From: Thalassolituus marinus
GTDB taxonomy: Bacteria > Pseudomonadota > Gammaproteobacteria > Pseudomonadales > Oceanobacteraceae
Length of the DNA stretch: 64,000 nucleotides
Assembly (NCBI RefSeq): GCF_020320395.1
Contig: NZ_JAEDAH010000099.1
Location: 64,976 to 128,975 of the forward strand
Direction: 5' to 3'
The notes beneath the pieces were generated by a model. That model was not told where the DNA came from. It saw only the letters and a program-made list of their open reading frames with translations, and searched no databases. Below are positions 11,920 to 20,563 of the stretch, piece after piece. How positions within the stretch are numbered: the first letter of the stretch is position 1; each line of letters opens with the position of its first letter. Position numbers and translations under genes: made by a program.

Positions 11920-12074
11920 TCGTATCCGGGCAGGCATTCGCCTGCCCGTTCACTTTAAGCGGACATAGCCCGCAATTTCGTCTTAATCCCGGCAGCTGTG
12001 CAGGAAACTCACAGGACTCTGGGGTAAACTGCCTGCTTTCAGCGTAACTCCCTTCCGCAGCGAGCAAGGTCACT

Positions 12075-14684
12075 ATGGCGTCCAACACAATCCAGCCGTC
12101 TCCGGGTCAGTCATGGCTTGAGTCGCTTGATCAGCGGGCGGTCAGTGCCTGGGTATCGCTTAAAGGACGCAAAGCCGATTTCCCGCTCAATGGTCTCAGC
12201 CGTGTTTCACTGCTGGGCGATACTCTGTCCCGCCAGCCAATCGCCTGGCTGAACGCTCCCGCTGGTTATGGGAAAAGCGTATTGATGGGCGAATACGCGC
12301 GTTCCCAGGAGCCTGCTACAGCCGTTATCTGGCTGACGGTGGATAACCGGGATGCACCGGCCGATATATTTCTGCGCCATTTCCTCGAAGCCGCTGAGCA
12401 TCAGGTACCGGGTATAGCGACGGATGCACTGGCTCACTGGCATGAGACCAGTAAGCGTGGGCGTGCCGATACCGAACAGGTATTGATGCTGTGGCTGCAG
12501 GAGCTGACGGCTTTTGATGAGCCACTGCTGATCTGCCTGGATGACCTGCACAACCTGTATGGCAGTGACAGCTTTCAGGTGGTGATGCTGATGATTGAGC
12601 AGTTGCCCGCTAAAGCCCGGATGGTTCTCTCCTCACGTTTTATTCCTGAGCATCTGGGACGACTGCAACTGAGCAGCCGGCTGGGCTGGCTGCGCCCACC
12701 GCAACTGAGTTTCACTGATGACGATGTCCAGCAACTGCTGTTGTTACACGGCATCGATCATTCTGCCGCGCTGGTTCCGGATCTGATGCAGCGTTTACAG
12801 GGGTGGCCAGCGGGTATCGCTATCTGGTTGTTGTGTTACCGCGCTGCCGGGCGTCCAGCCGATCCTTCGCCAATGCTGGCGCAGCAGGAGCTGCAGGATT
12901 ACCTGAACGGCGAAACACTGTTACGCCTTGATGAACCGCTGCGTCACTTTCTGCAGCAGGCCTCTGTGCTGGGCACCTTCAATGAGATGCTGCTGACCCA
13001 CTGCACAGGGTCGGAAAATTATCATCAGCCAATGCAGCAGGCCCTGCGCCTGAATCTGTTTGTTGAGCCTCTGCAGCACCATGTTGGCTGGTATCGCATG
13101 CATCCGGTGATGGCCTCGCTGATGGCTGCCGGATTGCCTCTGACTGAGCGCCAGATGTTGCATCGCCGTGCCTTTCAGTGGCTGAGTCAGCGTAAAGAAC
13201 CCGTCGCGGCGCTGTACCATGCGCGTAAGGCAGAAATGGGCCCGGAAGTACTGCAGTGGGTTGCCGCCGAGGCAGAGAATATTCTCGCCAACCTGGATAT
13301 TGCCGGTCTGCTCGATTGGTTTGATGTACTCGGTGATGATCTGTTGCATCAGTCGCCGCGCCTGATGGCGATTGCCGCCTGGGCCTGGCTGCTGACACAT
13401 CAGCGAGAAAAAGCAGAGCGGGTTATGGACAGATTGCTGCGCAGCGGTGAACTGCCGGCTTATGAAGCCGACGCTCTGCAAGGTTATCTGGCGCGCCTGA
13501 AAGGTCAACTGGATGCAGCACAGCATTCCTGTCGGCAGGCGCTGGAGCACCTGCCACAGGAGCGTTATACCCTGCGTATTCTGATGAGCTCTACGCTGGC
13601 GCAGCTCAGCCTGGCAGTGCAGGACGCTGACGGGGCACGTATCTGGAACCGTCTGGCACAGGATCTGGCGCGTCAGTATCAGGCGCCGGCAATGGAAGCT
13701 CTGTCATTGTTCGATTACGCCCGGATTGAACTGAACCGTGGTCATATTCGTCATAGCGGCGACGTGGTTGAGCAGGGGCTCACGTTGCTGGCAGATGGCG
13801 CCCGTCAGTCGGAACGACTGCCGCGTGGCCGACTATTGCTGTACCGCGCTATGTTGCAATGGCTTCACAATGGCGAGGCTCCTCATATTGATGAAACCTT
13901 GCAGCAGGGGATTGCAGCCGCCGCCAGCGTGCACGACGTCTGCGTCTGCTACGGTTACGCCGTAGCGGCCATGCGCAACAGCATGAGCGGTCAGTACGCG
14001 CAGGCTCTGAATGCGTTAGGGGTTGCCGAGCGACTGATGCAACGCTGGCGGGTGGAACCTGACAGCTATCAGTGGTTGCAGTTAGTAAAAGTGAATGTGT
14101 GGATTTCAGAAGGCAAAATCAGCCGCGCACAGAAGGCGCTGGATGAGTACCTGAATGGCCGTACGCTGGCACAGTTACCGCGACCAGAACTGTTTCCGAT
14201 GCTACCTGGCTTTGCCGTGGTTACTCAGGGGCGATTATTTCTGGCGGCGGCGCAGTACGGAGAATGCCTGCAGCAGACAGAGCAGGCCGTGCGTGGTGGG
14301 CATGGGACCTTTGTAACTCTCATTCTGCAGATTATCCGGGCCACGGCCATGCGTCAGCAGTCCGGCGATGGCAACTCCATACAGCAGGTTCTCAAGTTAC
14401 TGGAACGGGAAGGTGTTGGTGCTCACTTACTGCAGTGGATTCCAACTGCTGCACTGACTCAGTCATTGGTATCAGAAGTAACCGATGCGCAAGGGAGTCT
14501 GAGTGAACGAGAATTGGAAGTGCTAAGAAAAATTGCTCAGGGTTATTCCAACCAGGAAATAGCAGACCAGCTTTTTATATCCTTACATACTGTTAAAACG
14601 CACGCGCGAAAAATTAACGTCAAACTCGCCGCGAAGAGTCGTACTCAGGCGATTCGGAAAGCACAGGAACTTAACCTTATTTAA
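12075..14684 (+). CDS. MalT/LuxR-type (LAL) ATP-binding transcriptional regulator
   Basis: Large regulator of 869 residues. An N-terminal STAND-type ATPase carries Walker A APAGYGKS at residues 61-68 and Walker B LLICLDDL near residue 150. The middle is an alpha-helical, TPR-like repeat region (about 400-780). A C-terminal LuxR helix-turn-helix lies at about 806-866 (LSERELEVLRKIAQGYSNQEIA, then SLHTVKTHARKIN). Members such as MalT and AlkS bind an inducer and ATP and activate transcription. It lies 155 bp downstream of the porin in the same direction, so the porin is one possible target, but the sequence does not show this. The 3' end of the gene and the following 100 bp are noticeably AT-richer than the surroundings. 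Confidence 0.92.
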   Translation: MASNTIQPSPGQSWLESLDQRAVSAWVSLKGRKADFPLNGLSRVSLLGDTLSRQPIAWLNAPAGYGKSVLMGEYARSQEPATAVIWLTVDNRDAPADIFLRHFLEAAEHQVPGIATDALAHWHETSKRGRADTEQVLMLWLQELTAFDEPLLICLDDLHNLYGSDSFQVVMLMIEQLPAKARMVLSSRFIPEHLGRLQLSSRLGWLRPPQLSFTDDDVQQLLLLHGIDHSAALVPDLMQRLQGWPAGIAIWLLCYRAAGRPADPSPMLAQQELQDYLNGETLLRLDEPLRHFLQQASVLGTFNEMLLTHCTGSENYHQPMQQALRLNLFVEPLQHHVGWYRMHPVMASLMAAGLPLTERQMLHRRAFQWLSQRKEPVAALYHARKAEMGPEVLQWVAAEAENILANLDIAGLLDWFDVLGDDLLHQSPRLMAIAAWAWLLTHQREKAERVMDRLLRSGELPAYEADALQGYLARLKGQLDAAQHSCRQALEHLPQERYTLRILMSSTLAQLSLAVQDADGARIWNRLAQDLARQYQAPAMEALSLFDYARIELNRGHIRHSGDVVEQGLTLLADGARQSERLPRGRLLLYRAMLQWLHNGEAPHIDETLQQGIAAAASVHDVCVCYGYAVAAMRNSMSGQYAQALNALGVAERLMQRWRVEPDSYQWLQLVKVNVWISEGKISRAQKALDEYLNGRTLAQLPRPELFPMLPGFAVVTQGRLFLAAAQYGECLQQTEQAVRGGHGTFVTLILQIIRATAMRQQSGDGNSIQQVLKLLEREGVGAHLLQWIPTAALTQSLVSEVTDAQGSLSERELEVLRKIAQGYSNQEIADQLFISLHTVKTHARKINVKLAAKSRTQAIRKAQELNLI

Positions 14685-14700
14685 AGTATGGAATAACAGC

Positions 14701-14732
14701 ATTTATTTTTAATTTTATTATTAAAAATAAAT
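14701..14732. repeat. perfect 12-bp AT-only inverted repeat after the LAL regulator gene
   Basis: Arms 14701-14712 (ATTTATTTTTAA) and 14721-14732 are exact complements around an 8-nt loop, all A or T. It sits 17 bp after the stop codon in a strongly AT-rich intergenic segment. It may act as a weak terminator or as a protein-binding site; it lacks the GC-rich stem of a classical terminator. Confidence 0.5.
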
Positions 14733-14942
14733 ATTTCTCAGCCCTTTAATTTATAAGGTTATTTTCTTCTATTTATTCCATTCTCTGCAGTTGGGCTGGC
14801 ATTTATAAGCAGTTTCGACTATCAATTAATCTATCTGTGAATAATTCGTAGAGCCAGACGGTGGCCGGATTGTTGCAGCACTTCTGACGCTGTAGGTCGT
14901 TATTCACTGGTTTCTCACGCACATTGGTTGAATGGACAGAGT

Positions 14943-16115
14943 ATGAGCCAGGGATATATAGCAGTCGTTCTCGGTCGGGATGACGACCGGCAACTGGAAT
15001 CCTTGCTGGGTGAAAAATGCCGGCTGTTGACGGTGGACTCCATCTCAGCGGTGATCGAAACAGCGGCCCGGCATGAAGCAAAGCTGATCATGATTGACGC
15101 TGTCGTTCTGGGGGAAGAAAAGGCCCTGGAAGCTTGTCAGATATGTAAGGAGCAGCAGGACGCACCTGTTGTGATTCTCTCTGATCAGGATTCACTCGAT
15201 TACAAAATGCAGGCGTACGAAGCCGGCTGTGACGACTTCCTCACCCGCGATGCCATGTTTGAACTGAAAGCCCGACTGGATCGGGTGTTGTTCAACAAGG
15301 TGGCGAATGATCAGCTGCGCCTGCAACTGAAGCAGGCTAATGAGATGGCATTTATTGCCATGTCCGATACCTCAGATCTGGGGGTCAACGTTCAGTTTCT
15401 GCTGGATGTAAATAACTGCAGCAACCTTGATGAGCTGGGCATGCGTTTGTATCAGGCACTGGCCAGTTATGGCCTTAACTGCAGCCTGCAGATGCGCAGC
15501 CGTTATACCGTGAAGAATATGGAAGCCAACGGTATGGCTAAGGAAATGGAATCAGTACTGCTTGCAGAGTGTAAGGATCAGGGGCGCTACGTTGATTTCG
15601 GTAAGCGCTCGATCATGAATTATGAAAAGGTATCGCTGCTGGTAAAGAATATGCCGGTGGATGATGAAAAGAAGTACGGTGCCATCAAGGACAACGTGTT
15701 CTCACTGCTGCAGGGGTGTGACGCACGAATTGATGCACTGGATAACCTGCAGTCTCTGGCGCTGGAAAGTGAGCTGGTAAAACGTCTGAGTACTCACCTG
15801 CGTTCGGTAATGGCACATGTTGATGAAAGCTATCAGGAAGTCATGCGCGATATTGCCGATGTGGTGGAAAATATGGCGGACGGCGTTGAGAGCAGCATTC
15901 AGTTTCTGGGCATGGACGAGCAGCAGGAGGCTGCACTGCAGAAAATTATGGAAACCGGCATCGTCGATACCAATCGTATTTTTAACGACGGCATGCGACT
16001 GGATGAAGGCCTGAAAGGCTTCCTCACGCGCCTTGATGAAGTATTCTCCAGTGAGAAAACAGATCCGCAGATGATTCAGAGTCTGTTGAGCAGTATGCCC
16101 AGTAACGGCCATTAG
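14943..16115 (+). CDS. response-regulator-like protein with a degenerate receiver domain
   Basis: Protein of 390 residues. Residues 4-118 have a CheY-like receiver pattern: acidic pair near D13-D14 (GRDDDR), phosphoacceptor candidate D52 (LIMIDAVV), and S80 (VVILSD) at the switch position. The invariant lysine is replaced by arginine (FLTRDA, R102). The rest (about 120-390) is mainly helical and has no DNA-binding, GGDEF or kinase motif that I recognise. It may be an adaptor or an unusual output domain. The ATG at 14943 is preferred because GGACAGAG precedes it; an in-frame ATG at 14928 would add five residues. No histidine kinase is adjacent. A strong terminator follows. Confidence 0.7.
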   Translation: MSQGYIAVVLGRDDDRQLESLLGEKCRLLTVDSISAVIETAARHEAKLIMIDAVVLGEEKALEACQICKEQQDAPVVILSDQDSLDYKMQAYEAGCDDFLTRDAMFELKARLDRVLFNKVANDQLRLQLKQANEMAFIAMSDTSDLGVNVQFLLDVNNCSNLDELGMRLYQALASYGLNCSLQMRSRYTVKNMEANGMAKEMESVLLAECKDQGRYVDFGKRSIMNYEKVSLLVKNMPVDDEKKYGAIKDNVFSLLQGCDARIDALDNLQSLALESELVKRLSTHLRSVMAHVDESYQEVMRDIADVVENMADGVESSIQFLGMDEQQEAALQKIMETGIVDTNRIFNDGMRLDEGLKGFLTRLDEVFSSEKTDPQMIQSLLSSMPSNGH

Positions 16116-16132
16116 CGTTAACGTCCAGACAT

Positions 16133-16163
16133 AAAAAAGGCAGACCGTAGTCTGCCTTTTTTT
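16133..16163. terminator. bidirectional Rho-independent terminator
   Basis: A-run, GGCAGAC, loop CGTA, GTCTGCC, T-run. It serves the receiver-domain gene on the plus strand and the convergent lysR gene on the minus strand, overlapping the lysR stop codon by two bases. Confidence 0.92.
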
Positions 16164-17115
16164 ATGCCTGTTTTGCGCCGCAGCTGCCCTCTGCCAGTTC
16201 AACCTCCCAGGGCGGGTTAGGGCGGATGCTGTCGATAACAAAATCAACGAAGCTACGTACTTTGGCCGACAGGTGACGGTTACTTGGATACAGGGCATGA
16301 ATCGGACTGGCTTCAAACGGCCAGTCGCACAGTACTGGCAACAGGTTGCCAGAACGGATCGCCGGTGCCGCAACCAGCATTGGCAGCGGCGCAATACCGG
16401 TACCTGACAATGCCAGGGTGTACAGGCTGGCAAAATCATTCGCCTGCAGACGTGGCTTTACCTGCAGGCTGAACTCACGTCCGCCCGGTCCGGTCATCTG
16501 CCACTGAGCCCAGTTGCTACCGGTCAGCAGGCGGTGCTCGCTGAGTTGTTCAGGCTCTGCTGGCAGACCGAAGCGTTCAGCGTAGTCGCTGCTGGCACAG
16601 AGAATAGCGCGAACATCACCGAGGTAACGGCCGATCAGAGAGGAGTCTTCCAGCTGGCCGATGCGGAAGGCGACGTCGATGCCTTCCTGTACCAGGTCCA
16701 GACGCTGATCAGACAGCACCAGATCCACCATGACCTGCGGATGCTGTTCCATGTACTCGGCAATCAGCCCGGACAGTACGGTAGAACCAAACAAGACGGG
16801 TGCGGTAATGCGTAGCGTGCCGGTTGGCGTGCTCTGCATCTGAGTAACGGCGATGTTCGCTTCTTCAATTTCACTGAGGATACGCGCGCACTGGTTGTAG
16901 TAAGCATTGCCGGTATCGGTGAGACGCAGGCTGCGGGTGGTGCGCTGAATCAGGCGCACGCCAAGACGTTCTTCCAGCTGGGTGATCTTACGGCTGACCG
17001 TCGACTTCGGCAGACTCAGGTTACGCGCCGCACCGGTAAAGCTTCCGGCTTCCACGACGTGCACAAAGATCGCCATCTCGTTAAGGTCAAATTCTTCCCG
17101 TTTTCCTATCAGCAT
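16162..17115 (-). CDS. LysR-family transcriptional regulator
   Basis: Protein of 317 residues. The N-terminal winged helix-turn-helix spans about residues 10-68 (NEMAIFVHVVEAGSFTGAARN, then LPKSTVSRKITQLEERLG) and is followed by the LysR effector-binding domain. It belongs to the broad DsdC/AaeR-like branch in which the first helix reads F-V-x-V-V-E-A-G-S-F. Effector and targets cannot be named. The gene lies downstream of the TonB-dependent receptor on the same strand, with 131 bp between. That gap contains several AT-rich half-palindromes, such as the AACAAT and ATTGTT arms near 17173-17203, which could be self-regulatory sites. Confidence 0.93.
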   Translation of the reverse strand: MLIGKREEFDLNEMAIFVHVVEAGSFTGAARNLSLPKSTVSRKITQLEERLGVRLIQRTTRSLRLTDTGNAYYNQCARILSEIEEANIAVTQMQSTPTGTLRITAPVLFGSTVLSGLIAEYMEQHPQVMVDLVLSDQRLDLVQEGIDVAFRIGQLEDSSLIGRYLGDVRAILCASSDYAERFGLPAEPEQLSEHRLLTGSNWAQWQMTGPGGREFSLQVKPRLQANDFASLYTLALSGTGIAPLPMLVAAPAIRSGNLLPVLCDWPFEASPIHALYPSNRHLSAKVRSFVDFVIDSIRPNPPWEVELAEGSCGAKQA

Positions 17116-17246
17116 ATGAGCTACCCGCAGTCTGAATGATCGAGTGAATCCCTACTTTAACCATGTATTTGGAACAATGGTAGCTAAAATTGCTCGATTG
17201 TTACTATCGTTCAGGATTCTGCTGGTCGCTCAGGGCCAGAGGCCCG

Positions 17247-19280
17247 TTAGTAACGGGCCTTGATGCCAAAGGACAGAATCAGTGGCAGATCGGTGACATC
17301 CTCTTTACCACTGTAGTCGGCGCCTGTGTATTCGTAAGAGATAACGTTGGCGCGGTTATAGAGGTTAAGTACCTCAGCGTAGAGGTTAATATCCCAGGCG
17401 GAGCGGGTCGTGAAAGCACGTTCGAGACGTACGTCCAGTCGATGGTAAGCCGGCAGACGCTCGGAGTTCACACTGCCATACACCGGGTTATACAAATCCG
17501 GATTGTCCGCATCCTGAACGGCATCTTCCAGTGGTGTAATCAGCTGACCGCTCTGATAGCGCCATTTCAGACCGAACTCCAGCCCTGAGCTGATCTTGTA
17601 GTTGCCCACCATATTGATGATAACCGGCTGATCATAGTTGTAGCTGAAATCGCTGTCTGTCACCTCGTTATGACGGAAGGTGCGTGACCAGGCGACGGAG
17701 AGCCAGCCATACCAGCGATCGGTCAGGTTCTTGTTAATAAAGACTTCTGCGCCAAACGCGTGACCATCAGCCTCGTTACTGTAGCGTGGCAGAGCAGCGT
17801 ACTGAGCATCAGAAAGATCGGCGTAGTAAGGGTCCTGAGCCGCTTTGGCAATAATGATGTTGTCGAGTTGCTTGTAATAAACCTCGAATTTCCACAGCAG
17901 ATCCGGACGCAACTGATGCTCCAGTCCCAGCTCATAATGCTCTGCCGTTTGTTGTTTCAGGTCTTTGTTACCGAACGGTTCGATGTAGCTGCCAAGGTTG
18001 GCAGGCAGAATATGATGCTGGCCATAGGCCTGAGTGAACCACCAGGCATCCGAGAATTGCCAGCGGCTTTGCAGGCGTGGTTCAGTAAAGGTTTCTTCGG
18101 TGTAGTCGTCATAGGCGAAGGCCAGCCCCGGGGTCAGCGTCCAGTCTGGTGATACCGACCAGATGTCCTGCACAAAGGCATCGTAGCTGTAGACCACCGG
18201 CTTGCCTGAACCAGTAACGGTTTCGTCGCCGTCGACGATGCGGGGGTCCGGCCCAAGCTTATCGCTTGGTGGTGCTGTCAGAGTGCCATCATAGCTGATA
18301 TGGCTTTCGCTGATTTCAACACCGAACCCAACCTCGTGCTGATAGCCAACAGGTGCAAGAAAATGACTTTTCAGATTGAAGTCATCCACTTTTACATCAA
18401 TGGCATTATCGGTGCCGATATTAAAAGCAAACTTCTGTTCCAGATGTGATAAACCAATTTTATGGCTCATGCCGCTGGCATACAGCTTTTCCCATGCCAG
18501 CCCCTGACTGTTAAAAAAGGCTTCAAACTGAATGTTGCCACTGAGTCCGGGGTCCTGCTGAACCAGGTCGGCATCGTCCTCAAATTTAATACCGGCTTTA
18601 TCGCGCGAGCCAATCACCTGGAAATAAATACGGTCGGTATCGTTCGGGCGATATTCGTACTTGCCCTGATAATCGTAGTATTCCGGTAATGTGGTAAATG
18701 CGAAGTCCTCATCATCGAGCAGATTGTCGATATAAAACTGAAAAAGACTCTGACGTGCAGCGATATAGAAGCTCTGATTTTCCGTTACCGGCTGCTCGTA
18801 GAAAATTCCGGCTTTAAGAAAGCTGGCATCTATAACCAACTGGCTCTGATCGTAGTAAGGGGAGCGCGAGGTTGCTTCAATGACGGCGCCAGTGGCATTG
18901 TTGTACTGAGGCGACCAGGCGGAGGTTTCCAGACGGAAATCCTCAATTACGTTGTCACTGAGAATGCTGCTGTTATCGCTGTGAAATATGTAGCCAACAG
19001 GCAGGAAATCGACCAGGTACTGGTTGTCATCCGGCGAGGAACCACGCACAGCAGGCTCAGACGTTCGACCACCAAAAGTAACGCCGGGTAAGGTACTGAC
19101 TGCGCCAAGTGGATCATTACCACTACCCGGCACCTTAAGTAATTTCTGTACAGAAATTTCGGTTAATGGTTCCTGCTGGCCGGTAATCTCTACCGTATCC
19201 AGAGCAACGGAATCTGTATCCTCAGCCTGCACCAGTAATGGCGCAAGAATCAGTGCGGGTGTAATGATCAACGCTTTCAT
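17247..19280 (-). CDS. TonB-dependent outer-membrane receptor
   Basis: Outer-membrane protein of 677 residues. A signal peptide (MKALIITPALILAPLLVQA) is followed by a short TonB-box-like segment (DTVEITG), a plug domain (LLKVPGSGNDPLGAVSTLPG, then SEPAVRGSSPDDNQYLVD) and a 22-strand barrel ending in KARY, an aromatic C terminus. The ligand is unknown: the plug resembles general CirA/BtuB-like receptors, but no siderophore or vitamin gene is adjacent. The ATG follows GGGAACGATAAA. A palindrome at 19326-19346 lies in its upstream region. A hairpin (AGGCCCGTTA with its complement) overlaps the stop codon but has no T-run. Confidence 0.9.
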   Translation of the reverse strand: MKALIITPALILAPLLVQAEDTDSVALDTVEITGQQEPLTEISVQKLLKVPGSGNDPLGAVSTLPGVTFGGRTSEPAVRGSSPDDNQYLVDFLPVGYIFHSDNSSILSDNVIEDFRLETSAWSPQYNNATGAVIEATSRSPYYDQSQLVIDASFLKAGIFYEQPVTENQSFYIAARQSLFQFYIDNLLDDEDFAFTTLPEYYDYQGKYEYRPNDTDRIYFQVIGSRDKAGIKFEDDADLVQQDPGLSGNIQFEAFFNSQGLAWEKLYASGMSHKIGLSHLEQKFAFNIGTDNAIDVKVDDFNLKSHFLAPVGYQHEVGFGVEISESHISYDGTLTAPPSDKLGPDPRIVDGDETVTGSGKPVVYSYDAFVQDIWSVSPDWTLTPGLAFAYDDYTEETFTEPRLQSRWQFSDAWWFTQAYGQHHILPANLGSYIEPFGNKDLKQQTAEHYELGLEHQLRPDLLWKFEVYYKQLDNIIIAKAAQDPYYADLSDAQYAALPRYSNEADGHAFGAEVFINKNLTDRWYGWLSVAWSRTFRHNEVTDSDFSYNYDQPVIINMVGNYKISSGLEFGLKWRYQSGQLITPLEDAVQDADNPDLYNPVYGSVNSERLPAYHRLDVRLERAFTTRSAWDINLYAEVLNLYNRANVISYEYTGADYSGKEDVTDLPLILSFGIKARY

Positions 19281-19325
19281 TTTATCGTTCCCGGAAAGTG
19301 CGTGTCCTGGGCCACAACAGTAGCA

Positions 19326-19346
19326 GTGTGAAATGCAGTATCACAC
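19326..19346. promoter_or_regulatory. GTGTGA-N9-TCACAC palindrome upstream of the TonB receptor
   Basis: Perfect 6-bp arms 9 bp apart, 46 bp upstream of the receptor start codon. The spacing is wrong for CRP (6 bp). It may be an operator for an unidentified dimeric regulator. Seen directly; function inferred. Confidence 0.35.
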
Positions 19347-19379
19347 AGAAAGATGAATGCAGAATGAACAATCGGCCTG

Positions 19380-20081
19380 TCAGGGATAAAAATATGTAAT
19401 GCTGGCGATATAGTTATCCCCACTGGCCGAGCGGATATTGGTCAGGCCGCGATAGCTCAGCAGTCTGCGGCTTTCGGCATCGTACTCTAACTGAATGGGG
19501 TCAAGCAGCCAGGCAAGCAGACGGGAAGCCAGCTGCATGCGAATGACGACCTTGCCCTGATCGCTGTTGTTAACCCGCTCTACCCGGAAACGAATGAGGT
19601 CAAAACGAGCCACGGAGGCAAAATAAAAGGTGAGGTCATCGCCAGCGACCAGAGTTTCCCAGTGGCTGCGGATCAATTCATCGAACCCGGCATCTACAAC
19701 CAGCAAATCATCCGGCAATGTCAGGCGATCACGCTGCACAGGCTCACCGGGTTGCTGCAGTATCATCTGCAGCTGATCGCCCATCATGCTAAGCGCTTCC
19801 CGGTAGCCCGTGTCTGGTTCAATCAGATTGAACGACGGTGTTAACGGATTATCTGCATAAATGTTAATTTTCTCGGCGATTAACTCACCCTGTGGGTTTT
19901 TATAGTCGACCGTACGTTTTACCGGTATGCCACCCCCGTATTCCACTGTGTGGTATTCGCGGTACAACAGCTTGCCGGTCACGAGATCTTCAGCCTCTCC
20001 GTAGTAAGACTGAGTAGCCGCTGAAGCTGAAGCCGCCAGCATCGCCAGAATAAACGCTGTAAAAATGTCAGCAGGTCGCAT
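19380..20081 (-). CDS. exported protein of unknown family, last gene of the light-stress type operon
   Basis: Protein of 233 residues with a signal peptide (MRPADIFTAFILAMLAASASA) and a mature part rich in beta-strand sequence (QSYYGEAEDLVTGKLLYREY at its start). I do not recognise a domain. The ATG at 20081 is preceded by AGGAGGG, a near-perfect Shine-Dalgarno sequence, and overlaps the DUF2878 gene by 14 bp, so it is translated with the lipid-modifying genes upstream. A periplasmic location next to a Cfa-like methyltransferase and DUF2878 suggests a role in handling modified lipids. That is inference from position only. Confidence 0.8.
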   Translation of the reverse strand: MRPADIFTAFILAMLAASASAATQSYYGEAEDLVTGKLLYREYHTVEYGGGIPVKRTVDYKNPQGELIAEKINIYADNPLTPSFNLIEPDTGYREALSMMGDQLQMILQQPGEPVQRDRLTLPDDLLVVDAGFDELIRSHWETLVAGDDLTFYFASVARFDLIRFRVERVNNSDQGKVVIRMQLASRLLAWLLDPIQLEYDAESRRLLSYRGLTNIRSASGDNYIASITYFYP

Positions 20082-20559
20082 GGTTAACCCTCCTGTGACG
20101 GAACAGGGCGGCAAAGGTTATCGCCCAGGCCAGTGCAATCATCAGATATCCGCTCTCACCTATTTCCAGAACCTGCAGCCGCTGACCGGCAAAGTAGCTG
20201 AGTGGTGCCATAGTTAACGCCAGTGCGGCTGCCAGACGACTTCTGCCCTGCAACCAGCCAAGTGCGTGGCGCGGCGTCAGACTGAATGCCAGCCATAGTG
20301 CTGCCAACCATAGTGGAATGGGGGGCCAGATTCCCGGGCCGAAACTCATCAGCCCCAGCAGGCTGAGCAGAGAATCAAATAATATGCCGACACTGGCGAG
20401 TAGTAGCGAAAAGCCCAGCCCTTTTCCCCGAGTAATCCACAGGTGCAGCAACAGGAACGCCAGTACACTGCTGCTACCAATAAGATCGCCACCAAGCACG
20501 CAGGCGAACCAGCAACCCTGAAAAGCCAGCATATTAATCAGCGGGTAATGGCGTTCCAT
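20068..20559 (-). CDS. DUF2878 integral membrane protein
   Basis: Protein of 163 residues made almost entirely of hydrophobic segments (about five), with the family features NMLAFQGCWFACVLG at the start and SFGPGIWPPIPLWLAALW in the middle. DUF2878 has no assigned biochemical role. It commonly travels with cfa-like, DUF1365 and photolyase genes in gammaproteobacteria, as here. The ATG at 20559 follows the Cfa stop by four bases and has GCAGGA upstream; a GTG at 20595 is a less likely earlier start. Confidence 0.85.
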   Translation of the reverse strand: MERHYPLINMLAFQGCWFACVLGGDLIGSSSVLAFLLLHLWITRGKGLGFSLLLASVGILFDSLLSLLGLMSFGPGIWPPIPLWLAALWLAFSLTPRHALGWLQGRSRLAAALALTMAPLSYFAGQRLQVLEIGESGYLMIALAWAITFAALFRHRRVNHATC

Positions 20560-20563
20560 AACG

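Noticed and set aside
19326..19346. CRP site upstream of the TonB receptor
   Set aside because: The half-sites resemble TGTGA/TCACA, but the spacer is 9 bp rather than 6.
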